64,000 nt of DNA from Pseudomonas laurentiana (GTDB lineage: Bacteria > Pseudomonadota > Gammaproteobacteria > Pseudomonadales > Pseudomonadaceae), in NCBI RefSeq assembly GCF_014648275.1, contig NZ_BMQU01000012.1, forward strand, positions 1 through 64,000, written 5' to 3'. The notes under the pieces were generated by a model. That model had not been told where the DNA came from and made no database searches. It saw only the letters and a list, made by a program, of their open reading frames with translations. Both the position numbers and the translations under genes were made by a program. Shown one piece after another: positions 42,056 to 51,167 of the stretch; the stretch's first letter is position 1; each line of letters begins with the position of its first letter.

Positions 42056-43346
42056 GGAAAAACTCCAGCATAGCGTCGCTGTTGACGCGGTAATTGATGT
42101 TGCCGCAATGGCCACCGTGCGGGTAAAGCGTCAGGCGGTCGCCAAAGGTACTGCGCAGAAAACCGATATCGCCAGGGCCGAGGATGACGTCGTCCGCGTT
42201 GTGCATCACGGCGATTTTCGAGCTGCCCTTGAGGTAGTCCTTCAAGGCATACAGGCTCACCTGATCGACCAGTTGCAACAGGCTGCCGCCGTCACTGCGG
42301 GCTCGCCACATCGGGATGACCTGCTCGGTCAGGTAGCAGTCGAAGTCACACTGCAAGGCGCGCTTGAAAAAGGGCGTCAGGCTGCTGCCTTCGGTGATCG
42401 GGTACTTGGGCGGGGTGATCAGGCCGCGGCGGTTGATCAGGTCTGAGGTGAAGGCAATATCGGCAGCGGAAAAACGGAACGAAGTACCAATCACCATGGC
42501 CATCTGTTCGTTGGATAAATGCTGACGCGACTGCTGGAAGTCGTAGAGCAGGGCGTCATTGAGGTCAATGTAGCCCTTCTGCTGGAAGTAACGGGTCAGC
42601 TTGCCCAGCACCAGTTCGTAGAATGTGGTGCTGTTGTTGATGCCCTTGACCTGCGTCTGCACCAGCTTGTCGAGGTTGCTGACGGAGGTGTAGAGGTTCA
42701 CCGGCGGGTTGAGCAGCAGTACGCGCTTGAAGTTGAAGCTGTGGCGGGTTTCATCCAGATGGCTGACAAACGCAGCATCCAGCGCGCCCAGGCTGTAACC
42801 GGTGAGGTAGAAGTCAGTGATTGCCAAATGAGGGTGCTGGGCCCTTACCGCTTGCATCACCCGGTACATGTCTTCGGCGTCTTCCTTGGAAACGCCGGGA
42901 GTGGCGAAGCGCGAAGCCGAGGTCATGAAGTCGAAGCTGGTAGGCGATGACAACTGCACCACATGGTAACCCGCCTTGTAGTAAAGCTTCTTCAGGTACT
43001 CGTTGAGGCTGCTGTTGTACGGCGCACCGGTACCGGCAATGAGGAAAATCAGCGGTGCGGGGTGGTCCTGGCGGGCCATCCGGTAGCGCAGCTTCTTCAC
43101 GGGCCAAAAATTGTCGGGCAGGCTGAACGCTCGCTCAGGCCGCAGGTTCAGGTTGTAATCAGACTGGTTGATCTCTTCATCACTGGGCAGTTCAGGGCGC
43201 AGCTCGGGCGGGGTCGAGGCGATGGTCGCTTCAAAGGGATTGGTCAGTGGGTAACCGTAGCTGGCAGCATCAATATCTGCCGCCAAGGTGCACGCACTCA
43301 GCAGGAGGCCACCCAACAAGGTGGCAAGGCGCAGTGATCGAAGCAT
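42048..43346 (-). CDS. Alpha/beta-hydrolase lipoprotein
   Basis: A 432-residue protein with a signal peptide and a possible lipobox (LLLSAC, residues 14-19). It has the hydrolase nucleophile elbow TGYSLGALDA (about 185) and a late His in PHGGHCGNINY. An oxyanion-type stretch LIFLIAGTGAPYNS is seen near 98. It should act in the envelope as an esterase or lipase-like enzyme. It is directly upstream of and overlaps mlaA; the pairing recurs in Pseudomonas. This suggests a link with phospholipid handling at the outer membrane, but no activity is established here. Confidence 0.75.
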   Translation of the reverse strand: MLRSLRLATLLGGLLLSACTLAADIDAASYGYPLTNPFEATIASTPPELRPELPSDEEINQSDYNLNLRPERAFSLPDNFWPVKKLRYRMARQDHPAPLIFLIAGTGAPYNSSLNEYLKKLYYKAGYHVVQLSSPTSFDFMTSASRFATPGVSKEDAEDMYRVMQAVRAQHPHLAITDFYLTGYSLGALDAAFVSHLDETRHSFNFKRVLLLNPPVNLYTSVSNLDKLVQTQVKGINNSTTFYELVLGKLTRYFQQKGYIDLNDALLYDFQQSRQHLSNEQMAMVIGTSFRFSAADIAFTSDLINRRGLITPPKYPITEGSSLTPFFKRALQCDFDCYLTEQVIPMWRARSDGGSLLQLVDQVSLYALKDYLKGSSKIAVMHNADDVILGPGDIGFLRSTFGDRLTLYPHGGHCGNINYRVNSDAMLEFFRG

Positions 43347-43583
43347 GACGAGTCCCCGGAAAATACAAGCGAAATGCGCAGGTTAGGACAACCCTGAGGC
43401 TGGCAAAGTTGCCAAGCGTCGTTGCATTCATCGCAATCGATAGTGCCGTTACGGTAACTGTTGCTGCAACAACGGGTTCGATTTGTCGTATTGGGTAAAG
43501 TAGCTCACACAGGCGCTTTCGCCTTGCATAGACGGCTTGGACGATTATGCTGGGTGCCGATTTTGAAGATTCTGGAGTTGCGC

Positions 43584-43955
43584 ATGCCCCGCTTGTTACC
43601 GTTTGTCGCTTTGCTGGTTTTGCTGCCGTTGTGGCTGGCCGGTAGCTACGGCGTGCGTTATGTGTTGATGGAAGACCCTCAGTGGGTTGGCGTATGCCTG
43701 GAACAGGCGACGGCCTGGTCGTGTCAGGTGCGTTCGATGTTGGGTTTGATGATCCACTGGCGGGTCCTGGCCTGGACGGCGCTGGGCCTGGCACTGCTCG
43801 CGATGTGTGTGCCCGGTCGTGCCGGCTGGCGCGTTGCGGTAATGGCACTGCTGTTCGGGATCCCGGCACTGGTCTTGTACACCGCCAGTATGGCCGTGTT
43901 TGCCGTGGTGCTGGCGGCGTTGCGCCTGGTTAGGCAGGCGCCGCGTACTCTCTGA
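43584..43955 (+). CDS. Small membrane protein of unknown function
   Basis: A 123-residue protein with about three hydrophobic segments (LLPFVALLVLLPLWLAGSYG; VLAWTALGLALLAMCVPG; VMALLFGIPALVLYTASMAV) and a loop holding two Cys (GVCLEQATAWSCQ), probably periplasmic. No family recognised. The ATG at 43584 has TGGAG six bases upstream. It lies alone between the divergent hydrolase gene and a REP cluster. Confidence 0.75.
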   Translation: MPRLLPFVALLVLLPLWLAGSYGVRYVLMEDPQWVGVCLEQATAWSCQVRSMLGLMIHWRVLAWTALGLALLAMCVPGRAGWRVAVMALLFGIPALVLYTASMAVFAVVLAALRLVRQAPRTL

Positions 43956-43970
43956 GACCGTGTTGGGCCT

Positions 43971-44049
43971 ATCGCAGGCGAGCCTGCTCCTACAGAAAAT
44001 GCAGAGTACTGCGCAGACCCCTGTGGGAGTTGGCTTGCCAACGATGCAG
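43971..44049. repeat. REP doublet, first copy
   Basis: ATCGCAGGCGAGCCTGCTCC opens and GGGAGTTGGCTTGCCAACGAT closes an inverted pair of Pseudomonas-type REP sequences, about 79 bp in all. It is repeated almost exactly at 44083-44161. Confidence 0.85.
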
Positions 44050-44082
44050 CTGCCGCGTACCTACTGGCACCGCGCTGATGCC

Positions 44083-44161
44083 ATCGCAGGCGAGCCTGCT
44101 CCTACAGAAAATGCAGTGTACTGCGCAGATCCCTGTGGGAGTTGGCTTGCCAACGATGCAG
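44083..44161. repeat. REP doublet, second copy
   Basis: Same orientation and nearly the same sequence as 43971-44049 over 79 bp (two or three differences), 33 bp away. Tandem REP doublets between convergent genes. The flanking text GACTCACTGAGACCGTGT also echoes CTCTGAGACCGTGT before the first copy, so the duplicated unit is larger than the REP itself. Confidence 0.85.
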
Positions 44162-44233
44162 GCGCCGCGGACTCACTGAGACCGTGTGAGCCTATCCGGG
44201 TTCAGCAAGGCCGGGCATTACGCTTGTTCTACG

Positions 44234-45784
44234 TTACTGACGCACCCTCAAACTCCGCCACAATCCCACCACCATCACCGCACTGACCACCGCCCAGCCC
44301 CACGCTTGCTGGTTGCCCAAACCCTCACCGAACAGTTGCGGCGCGATGCCAGCGCCGATGATAAACGTCAGCATCCCGACCTCCGCCCGTGGCGCACGTA
44401 CCGGCCGCAGGGCATAGACCAATGCTGGCAACACCAAGGCCACACTCGGAAAACTGCGGTAACGCGGGTCAAAGACCAGTGCCAGCATGCTTACCGCTGC
44501 CGCAAAGCCGGCCGCCACCAGCCACCATCCCGCCCGGGCGTTCAGCCAGTTGAAGGCGCGTTCACGCCAGCCTTTACGTGTCGCCAGTGCCAGGGCCGCA
44601 TAGGCCAGTACCAGCAGGTTCAGACCGACCAGCAGGCCCGCCCACAACCACTCACCGGCAAACCGGCTGTTGACCCGCGCCAGTTCACCCCACAACCCAA
44701 CGCTGCCGGCACCGGTCGCGGCCAGCAACGGCAGCAGCAAGGCCGAGCGGGTGCCACGCACCGGGCCGGCAAGCCACAGCGTGATCAGGAACAGTGCAGC
44801 ACTGACGCTCAGCCACTGCGGCCAGAGCGGCAGGTTCGACACCGGCCCTTCAAGCACGCCCTTGTCCTGACGGTCTGCGTCGTACAGGCCCCAGTAACCG
44901 CCAACGGCGCCTTCGCTGGCGCGTTTCCACGGCTGGTCAAAGGCTTCTATCAGGTTGTAGTGCCAGCCCTGCTGCTCGGCCATGGCCACGAAACCACGAA
45001 TGAAGCGTGCCTCGTTGACCCGGCTGGGAAGGGCGGTTTCGCGCTGGCGACCTTCGCTGGGCCAGCCGGTTTCACCGATCAGGATGTCCTTGGGCGCGAA
45101 GCGGTTGCCGAATACCTGGCGGATTTCGCCGACATGGGCAAGGGCGTCGTCGATACGTTTAGGATCGTCTTCCCAGTACGGCAACAGGTGGATGGTCAGG
45201 AAATCCACGGCCGGGGCAATCTCCGGATGCTTCAGCCAGAACTCCCAGACATCGGCATAGGTTACCGGTACGCTGACCTGGCTTTTCACCCGGGCGATCA
45301 GGCCGGCCAGTTGCGGGCCAGTCACTTCCTTGCGCAGCAGCGCCTCATTGCCAACGATCACCGCACGAACGACGTCCTTGTTGGCATTGGCCGAGGCGAT
45401 CAGTGCCTGGATTTCCTTCTCGGTGTCTATCGGGTTGCTGTTGATCCAGGCGCCGAGCATCACTTTCAGGCCGTGCTTGCGGGCCAGTTCAGGGATCGCC
45501 TCAAGGCCGGTCATTGAATAGGTGCGAATGCACTCGAAGCGCTTGGCCAACAGCGCCAGGTCAGCATCCATGCGCGCCGGGCGGAGTTGAAAAGGCTGGT
45601 CGAACGGCGACTGGTCTTTATCGAACGGCGTATAGGACGCGCACTGCAGTTTGTGTGTGGCGCTGGCCGCATCGGGCAGCACCACCGGTTTCCCCAGTCC
45701 ATACCAGAGCCCGGCAAGGGCCAGCAGGCCGAGCAGGCAGGCAAACAGGTAAGGCAGCGTGGGGAAGCGGGCGGTGGAGGACAT
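44234..45784 (-). CDS. Membrane-anchored glycoside hydrolase family 17 protein
   Basis: A 516-residue protein. After a single N-terminal membrane segment (10-30), residues 45-320 form a GH17-type (beta/alpha)8 domain. Candidate acid/base glutamate is in VIVGNEALLRKEV (about 144) and nucleophile in GETGWPSEGRQ (about 237), the pattern of beta-1,3-glucanases. From about 330 to the end come seven or so membrane segments. Such proteins are thought to act on beta-1,3 (cyclic) glucans in the periplasm together with NdvB-type synthases; no synthase gene is seen here. Confidence 0.83.
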   Translation of the reverse strand: MSSTARFPTLPYLFACLLGLLALAGLWYGLGKPVVLPDAASATHKLQCASYTPFDKDQSPFDQPFQLRPARMDADLALLAKRFECIRTYSMTGLEAIPELARKHGLKVMLGAWINSNPIDTEKEIQALIASANANKDVVRAVIVGNEALLRKEVTGPQLAGLIARVKSQVSVPVTYADVWEFWLKHPEIAPAVDFLTIHLLPYWEDDPKRIDDALAHVGEIRQVFGNRFAPKDILIGETGWPSEGRQRETALPSRVNEARFIRGFVAMAEQQGWHYNLIEAFDQPWKRASEGAVGGYWGLYDADRQDKGVLEGPVSNLPLWPQWLSVSAALFLITLWLAGPVRGTRSALLLPLLAATGAGSVGLWGELARVNSRFAGEWLWAGLLVGLNLLVLAYAALALATRKGWRERAFNWLNARAGWWLVAAGFAAAVSMLALVFDPRYRSFPSVALVLPALVYALRPVRAPRAEVGMLTFIIGAGIAPQLFGEGLGNQQAWGWAVVSAVMVVGLWRSLRVRQ

Positions 45785-46119
45785 AAATCGACGCCGTCTG
45801 GTAACAAAGCCGCCAATAGTACCCGCAAAAGCCGCCCACTAACGCCTTGGCATGCAAAGTTCGGGCGTAACCGACAGCCGTTCGAGCCAAGCCCCGCGTT
45901 ACTGGCCTTGTGATGTCGTTTCTCGCTGTTTCGGGGTCGCTGCCAGAGCAGGATCGAGGGGAGTGTCGGTTGATGATGCGGTGTATCAGTACTCCGCTGA
46001 TGCTTCGGTTGTCCTGGTAAGCGGGCGTGACGGGGGCGCCATGCACCAAACCATAACGTGACGATGCTCGACCATTGTCGGGCGCTGCACTTTCCGTGAA
46101 GTAACGAGGGGAAGCTTTG
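45785..46119. other. Divergent intergenic region (335 bp)
   Basis: Separates the GH17 gene from betX. I see no gene, perfect palindrome or strong promoter pair. It should hold the betX promoter; GbdR control of betaine-binding proteins is known in Pseudomonas, but I could not identify a site with confidence. Confidence 0.5.
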
Positions 46120-46968
46120 ATGAAAATGCGACGACTCCTGGGGGCGGCCTCCGCCCTGGTACTGGCAATGGGCGCCACACAGGCGATGGCCAAGGAAGTG
46201 AGCATCGGCTACGTCGATGGCTGGTCGGACAGCGTCGCGACGACGTTTGTCGCGGCACAAGTGATCAAGGAAAAACTGGGCTACGACGTCAAGCTGATGC
46301 CCGTTGCGACCGGCATCATGTGGCAAGGGGTCGCCACTGGCAAACTGGACGCCATGCTCTCCGCCTGGTTGCCAGTCACTCACGGCGAGTACTGGAACAA
46401 GAACAAAGACAGCGTGGTCGACTACGGTCCTAACTTCAAGGACGCCAAGATCGGCCTGATCGTTCCGGATTACGTCAAGGCTGTTTCCCTGGCCGATTTG
46501 AAGACCGATGACAGCTTCAAGAAAAAGATCGTGGGTATCGATGCCGGCTCCGGTGTGATGCTCAAGACCGATCAAGCAATCAAGGACTACGACCTGACCG
46601 GCTACAAGTTGCAGGCCAGTTCCGGCGCGGCGATGACCGCTGAACTGGGGCGTGCCTATGCCAAGCAGCAGTCGATTGCGGTCACTGGCTGGGTGCCGCA
46701 CTGGATGTTCGCCAAGTGGAAATTGCGCTTCCTTGAAGACCCAAAAGGGGTGTACGGCGCTGCTGAAACCGTCAACAGCATTGGCAGCAAAGAGCTGGCG
46801 ACCAAGGCGCCAGAAGTCGCGACGTTCCTGAAAAAATTCTCCTGGCAGTCGAAAGACGAAATCGGCGAGGTCATGCTTGCGATTCAGGAGGGCGCCAAGC
46901 CTGAGGCCGCCGCCAAGGACTGGGTTGCCAAACACCCTGAGCGCGTCGCGGAGTGGACCGCCAAGTAA
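46120..46968 (+). CDS. betX: Orphan glycine betaine-binding protein (BetX-like)
   Basis: A 282-residue periplasmic binding protein of the OpuAC type. Signal peptide at residues 1-25 (ending TQAMA). Binding-domain blocks include GYVDGWSDSVATTFVAAQV, ATGIMWQGVATGKLDAMLSAW and TGWVPHWMFAKWKLRF, whose Trp residues are the kind that cage quaternary ammonium groups. No permease or ATPase gene is adjacent. In P. aeruginosa the orphan BetX sits at the same place beside yjcH-actP and feeds betaine to the Cbc transporter; synteny supports the name. ATG 46120 with GAGGGGAAG upstream. Confidence 0.82.
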   Translation: MKMRRLLGAASALVLAMGATQAMAKEVSIGYVDGWSDSVATTFVAAQVIKEKLGYDVKLMPVATGIMWQGVATGKLDAMLSAWLPVTHGEYWNKNKDSVVDYGPNFKDAKIGLIVPDYVKAVSLADLKTDDSFKKKIVGIDAGSGVMLKTDQAIKDYDLTGYKLQASSGAAMTAELGRAYAKQQSIAVTGWVPHWMFAKWKLRFLEDPKGVYGAAETVNSIGSKELATKAPEVATFLKKFSWQSKDEIGEVMLAIQEGAKPEAAAKDWVAKHPERVAEWTAK

Positions 46969-46997
46969 CCTTTAACACGGCCGCCTCTGCCTCCCGA

Positions 46998-47033
46998 GGG
47001 CTGCATGAGTTTTTGCGATCATGCAGCCCTTTT
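46998..47033 (+). terminator. Intrinsic terminator of betX
   Basis: GGGCTGCATGA (46998-47008) pairs perfectly with TCATGCAGCCC (47019-47029) and is followed by TTTT, 30 bp after the betX stop. Confidence 0.88.
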
Positions 47034-47160
47034 CATTCGTGGCTGTTACAGAAACTGCAAAAGAGTTTTACATATAAGACTAAGGTCGTCTGGAGTGCGT
47101 CCCAAGGCAGCATAAAGTAGCGGTGAGTTCTATCTACTCTGTGCTGCGAGGACAAAAACA

Positions 47161-47472
47161 ATGAACGACAGCATTTACCTCTCGATACAAAACAGCCCGC
47201 GGTTCAAGGAGCTTGTTTCGAAACGGGAGCGGTTCGCCATGATTCTATCGGCGATCATGCTTGGGCTTTACACCGGCTTCATTCTGCTTATCGCCTATGG
47301 TCCCCAGATTCTGGGCACCAAGGTCAGTCCTGAGAGTTCGATTACGTGGGGCATTCCCGTGGGTGTCGGCATTATTGTCGCAGCCTTCATTCTCACCGGG
47401 ATCTACGTGCGTCGTGCGAACGGTGAGTTCGACGATCTGAACAACGCGATTCTCAAGGAGGCTCAGCAATGA
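47161..47472 (+). CDS. yjcH: DUF485 membrane protein YjcH
   Basis: A 103-residue inner-membrane protein with two hydrophobic segments ([20 protein letters not shown] and [20 protein letters not shown]) and the DUF485 pattern around [15 protein letters not shown]. It always precedes the acetate permease gene and overlaps it by four bases (ATGA). It probably assists ActP, but its role is not known. Confidence 0.92.
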   Translation: MNDSIYLSIQNSPRFKELVSKRERFAMILSAIMLGLYTGFILLIAYGPQILGTKVSPESSITWGIPVGVGIIVAAFILTGIYVRRANGEFDDLNNAILKEAQQ

Positions 47473-49127
47473 TCCGGCGTTTACTGGCAACACTGGCCTT
47501 CGGCGTATTCGCGCCGGCCGTCTGGGCGGGAGAGGCCCTGACCGGTGAGGTCCACAAACAACCGCTGAACATTTCTGCCATTGCAATGTTCGTGGTTTTC
47601 GTTGGCGCCACCCTGTGCATTACCTACTGGGCATCCAAGCGCAACAACTCGGCAGCGGATTACTATGCTGCGGGTGGTCGTATCACGGGCTTCCAGAACG
47701 GTCTGGCAATCGCCGGTGACTACATGTCCGCGGCGTCCTTCCTGGGTATTTCCGCACTGGTGTACACCTCTGGCTATGATGGATTGATCTATTCGATCGG
47801 CTTCCTGGTCGGCTGGCCAATCATCCTGTTCCTGATCGCCGAGCGGTTGCGTAACCTGGGCAAATACACCTTTGCCGACGTTGCTTCCTATCGTCTGAAG
47901 CAGAAGGAAATCCGCACCCTGTCGGCCTCTGGCTCGCTGGTGGTGGTAGCGTTCTACCTGATCGCACAGATGGTCGGTGCAGGTAAGCTGATCCAACTGC
48001 TGTTCGGTCTGGACTACCACGTTGCGGTGATCCTGGTCGGTATCCTGATGGCGCTGTACGTGTTGTTCGGCGGCATGCTGGCAACCACCTGGGTACAGAT
48101 CATCAAGGCTGTGCTGTTGCTGTCTGGTGCCAGTTTCATGGCGCTGATGGTCATGAAGCACGTTAACTTCGACTTCAACCTGCTGTTCTCCGAATCGATC
48201 AGCGTTCACCCTAAAGGTGAAGCGATCATGAGCCCTGGTGGCCTCGTGAAAGATCCGGTTTCGGCGTTCTCGCTGGGCCTGGCACTGATGTTCGGTACCG
48301 CTGGCCTGCCGCACATCCTGATGCGCTTCTTCACCGTAAGCGACGCCAAGGAAGCGCGTAAGAGCGTGCTGTATGCGACTGGCTTCATCGGTTACTTCTA
48401 CATCCTGACCTTCATTATCGGCTTCGGCGCGATCCTGCTGGTCAGCACCAACCCGGACTTCAAGGACGCGGCTGGCGCGCTGTTGGGCGGTAACAACATG
48501 GCCGCTATCCACCTGGCCAAAGCGGTGGGCGGTAGCATCTTCCTCGGCTTCATCTCGGCGGTGGCGTTCGCGACCATCCTGGCAGTGGTTGCAGGCCTGA
48601 CCCTGGCCGGTGCCTCGGCAGTGTCCCACGACCTGTATGCCAGCGTGTTCCGTAAAGGCCGCGCCAACGAGAAGGACGAGATCCGCGTTTCGAAGATCAC
48701 CACGATCGCTCTGGCGGTACTGGCAATCTTCCTGGGGATCCTGTTCGAGAAGCAGAACATCGCGTTCATGGTAGGTCTGGCGTTCTCCATCGCTGCCAGC
48801 TGCAACTTCCCAGTACTGCTGCTGTCGATGTACTGGAAGAAGCTGACCACCCGTGGCGCCATGATCGGCGGCTGGATGGGCCTGGTCAGTGCAGTAGGCC
48901 TGATGGTTCTCGGCCCAACCATTTGGGTACAGATCCTCGGTCACGAGAAAGCGATCTACCCGTACGAGTACCCAGCGCTGTTCTCGATGCTGATTGCCTT
49001 CGTCGGTATCTGGTTCTTCTCGATCACCGACAAGTCCAAAGCAGCTGATGAAGAACGTGCACTGTTCTACCCGCAGTTCGTACGTTCGCAAACCGGCCTG
49101 GGCGCCAGCGGTGCGGTAGCGCACTAA
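47469..49127 (+). CDS. actP: Cation/acetate symporter ActP
   Basis: A 552-residue member of the sodium:solute symporter family with a cleavable N-terminal signal ([15 protein letters not shown]) and about 13 membrane segments. Family signatures include [20 protein letters not shown] (near 61) and the later block [15 protein letters not shown] (near 275). It takes up acetate and other short monocarboxylates. It is translated with yjcH; acetate genes in Pseudomonas are usually controlled by a CrbS/R-type two-component system, whose site I could not locate. Confidence 0.94.
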   Translation: MIRRLLATLAFGVFAPAVWAGEALTGEVHKQPLNISAIAMFVVFVGATLCITYWASKRNNSAADYYAAGGRITGFQNGLAIAGDYMSAASFLGISALVYTSGYDGLIYSIGFLVGWPIILFLIAERLRNLGKYTFADVASYRLKQKEIRTLSASGSLVVVAFYLIAQMVGAGKLIQLLFGLDYHVAVILVGILMALYVLFGGMLATTWVQIIKAVLLLSGASFMALMVMKHVNFDFNLLFSESISVHPKGEAIMSPGGLVKDPVSAFSLGLALMFGTAGLPHILMRFFTVSDAKEARKSVLYATGFIGYFYILTFIIGFGAILLVSTNPDFKDAAGALLGGNNMAAIHLAKAVGGSIFLGFISAVAFATILAVVAGLTLAGASAVSHDLYASVFRKGRANEKDEIRVSKITTIALAVLAIFLGILFEKQNIAFMVGLAFSIAASCNFPVLLLSMYWKKLTTRGAMIGGWMGLVSAVGLMVLGPTIWVQILGHEKAIYPYEYPALFSMLIAFVGIWFFSITDKSKAADEERALFYPQFVRSQTGLGASGAVAH

Positions 49128-49150
49128 TACGCTGAGCGGTTAAGCCACAG

Positions 49151-49183
49151 AAAAATGCCAGTCAATCGACTGGCATTTTTTTT
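49151..49183 (+). terminator. Intrinsic terminator of yjcH-actP
   Basis: AAAAATGCCAGTC, loop AATC region, GACTGGCATTTTTTTT: a perfect stem flanked by A and T runs, 24 bp after the actP stop; it could work in both directions. Confidence 0.92.
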
Positions 49184-49351
49184 GGCCTTTTGCGTCGTGA
49201 GCGTGGGCTGGATCGCCTTTCGCGCCTCGGCGCTTCAAGGCCACGCCATTCATTTAGCCTGCGCCATTCAGCAACCTGATGGAGGGTGGGGCGGTGCCGT
49301 GCCTTCGCTACACTCGCCGAACGTATCCATGGTTGAACGAGGCTTCCGTCT

Positions 49352-50167
49352 ATGCAAAACCGCATGATGATCACTGGCGCTGGTTCGGGGCTGGGCCGAG
49401 AAATGGCGTTGCGTTGGGCCCGTGAGGGATGGCAGCTGGCGCTCGCCGATGTCAATGAGGCCGGATTGAGAGACACACTGGCCCTGGTGCGCGAGGCGGG
49501 GGGAACGGGCTTCATTCAACGCTGTGATGTGCGTGACTACAGTCAACTGACAGCATTGGCGCAGTCCTGTGAAGAGCATTTCGATGGGGTTGATGTGATC
49601 GTCAACAACGCGGGTGTTGCCTCTGGCGGCTTTTTCGCCGAGTTGTCGCTGGAGGACTGGGATTGGCAACTGGCAATCAACCTGATGGGCGTGGTCAAGG
49701 GCTGCAAGGCGTTCTTGCCTCTGCTGACCCGCAGCAAAGGACGAATCATCAACATCGCATCGATGGCGGCCTTGATGCAGGGCCCGGCCATGAGCAACTA
49801 CAACGTGGCCAAGGCGGGCGTGCTGGCCTTGTCGGAAAGCTTGCTGGTGGAGCTACGCCAACAGGAGGTTGCGGTACATGTGGTGTGCCCGTCCTACTTT
49901 CAGACCAACCTGCTGGACTCGTTCCGCGGGCCGACACCAGCGATGAAAGCACAAGTGGGCAAGTTGCTGGAAAGCTCGCCGATTACCGCGAGTGAAATCG
50001 CCGACTACATCTACCAGCATGTCGCGCAAGGCGAATTCTTGATCCTCCCTCACGAACAAGGCCGTCAGGCCTGGCAGCTCAAGCAGCAACACCCTCAGGC
50101 GCTGTATGACGAGATGGCCACAATGGCTGAGAAAATGCGCAGCAAGGCGCGTCCGGCGCAGGCTTGA
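49352..50167 (+). CDS. Short-chain dehydrogenase/reductase
   Basis: A 271-residue classical SDR. It has the cofactor motif [10 protein letters not shown] at residues 8-17, NNAGVASG (about 88), catalytic Ser in INIASMAA (about 138) and YNVAK (about 151-155) with Tyr and Lys. Asp in LADVNEAG after beta strand 2 favours NAD(H). The substrate cannot be told; the C-terminal extension ([20 protein letters not shown]) is charged and helical. ATG at 49352. The gap between it and the actP terminator is short, so it is its own unit. Confidence 0.88.
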   Translation: MQNRMMITGAGSGLGREMALRWAREGWQLALADVNEAGLRDTLALVREAGGTGFIQRCDVRDYSQLTALAQSCEEHFDGVDVIVNNAGVASGGFFAELSLEDWDWQLAINLMGVVKGCKAFLPLLTRSKGRIINIASMAALMQGPAMSNYNVAKAGVLALSESLLVELRQQEVAVHVVCPSYFQTNLLDSFRGPTPAMKAQVGKLLESSPITASEIADYIYQHVAQGEFLILPHEQGRQAWQLKQQHPQALYDEMATMAEKMRSKARPAQA

Positions 50168-50222
50168 GCGTTTGCCTCAGGTATTCTGGGCACCTTTGCT
50201 TAACAACCCAAGGTGCTCTGGC

Positions 50223-50555
50223 GTGATCAATTACTTCTGGTTCTTCCTGGCTGCAGTCTTCGAGATCGGCGGATGCTATGCCTTCTATCTCTGGCTAAGG
50301 CTGGGCAAGAGCGCCTGGTGGATCGCGCCAGCGCTTGTCAGCCTGACCTTGTTCGGGTTGATCCTGACCCGGGTCGAGGCTGCTTATGCCGGCCGCGCTT
50401 ACGCCGCCTATGGCGGTATCTATATTGTCACCTCGTTGATCTGGCTGGCGTTTGTTGAGCGTGCCAAGCCGTTGGGCAGTGACTGGATCGGTGCGCTGCT
50501 CTGTGTGCTGGGTGCCAGCATCATTGTGTTGGGGCCGCGTTTACAAAGCGCTTGA
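50223..50555 (+). CDS. YnfA-family (UPF0060) membrane protein
   Basis: A 110-residue protein with four membrane segments, starting at a GTG (50223) after AAGGTG. The pattern [35 protein letters not shown] and [18 protein letters not shown] is that of YnfA, a small-multidrug-resistance-like family whose substrates are poorly known. 55 bp after the SDR gene and possibly co-transcribed. Confidence 0.92.
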   Translation: MINYFWFFLAAVFEIGGCYAFYLWLRLGKSAWWIAPALVSLTLFGLILTRVEAAYAGRAYAAYGGIYIVTSLIWLAFVERAKPLGSDWIGALLCVLGASIIVLGPRLQSA

Positions 50556-50690
50556 AGGCCTCTTTTTTAAGTTAATTTGTAGGGAAATTCCGAACACATG
50601 GTGGGAAACGCCTAAATCTCGCTCGCAGCGTTGATGGCACCTTGCCCATGCCGCAGTCTCCAGATTCGCCAAGAGCTGGAGGAAAAAGAG

Positions 50691-50879
50691 ATGCTGGTTA
50701 TAGGACGTGAGGTAGGTGAGGTGATCGCCATTGATGGGCAGATCAGGATCGAAGTGTTGTCCGTGGAGGGCGGCACCGTTCGTTTCGGTATCAGCGCTCC
50801 ACGGCATATCGAGGTACACCGGGCGGAAGTCTACCGGCGTATCGTCGAGCAGGCCGGCAAGAAGACGAGCGCGGACTGA
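50691..50879 (+). CDS. CsrA/RsmA-family RNA-binding regulator (RsmI-like paralog)
   Basis: A 62-residue CsrA-family protein. It keeps the core beta strands and the essential Arg44 in VHRAEVYRRI, and GISAPRHIEVHR matches the RNA-binding C-terminal strand. The first strand is MLVIGREVGEVI instead of the usual MLILTRRVGE, so residues 3-7 that contact RNA differ. This, together with an isolated location, points to the RsmI-type paralog and not RsmA or RsmE. It binds GGA motifs in mRNA leaders to control translation. Strong ribosome site GGAGGAAAAAG upstream, itself containing GGA, which would allow self-control. Confidence 0.88.
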   Translation: MLVIGREVGEVIAIDGQIRIEVLSVEGGTVRFGISAPRHIEVHRAEVYRRIVEQAGKKTSAD

Positions 50880-50880
50880 T

Positions 50881-51108
50881 TCAGCCCAGCAGCTCCCGAG
50901 GGACTTCGTGTTTGGGTAGCAACTGGCACTGCTGGCTTTCCAGGTCGAAAAGGATAAAGGCCTGGCCTTTGAGCAGCGCCTGGCGAACCCGCAGTACACG
51001 GGTTTCGAGTGGGGTTTCGTCACCGTTGTCGGTGCCGTCGCGGGTGACGAAGTCCTCGATCAGGCGGGTCAGGGTTTCAGCTTCCAGTTGGTCGTAAGGA
51101 ATCAGCAT
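50881..51108 (-). CDS. YheU-family protein (UPF0270)
   Basis: A 75-residue cytoplasmic protein matching the YheU/UPF0270 family (MLIPYDQLEAETLTRLIEDF ... REGTD-like acidic loop). Structure-only family of unknown function. Its stop lies two bases past the convergent csrA paralog stop. 59 bp after mnmC on the same strand, so it may share the mnmC transcript. Confidence 0.88.
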   Translation of the reverse strand: MLIPYDQLEAETLTRLIEDFVTRDGTDNGDETPLETRVLRVRQALLKGQAFILFDLESQQCQLLPKHEVPRELLG

Positions 51109-51167
51109 AAAAAGACTTGGACGTAGTTAAGATTCTCCACATCCTACGCGAATCGTCACCGGCTGGC

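Noticed and set aside
45511-46935. 474-codon open frame on the minus strand across betX and the GH17 gene start
   Set aside because: It is antisense to betX, which has a signal peptide, ribosome site and family motifs; the frame has no recognisable domain and ends inside the GH17 gene.
47481-49124. 547-codon minus-strand open frame opposite actP
   Set aside because: Antisense shadow of a clear symporter gene; Gln/His/Arg-rich with no domain.
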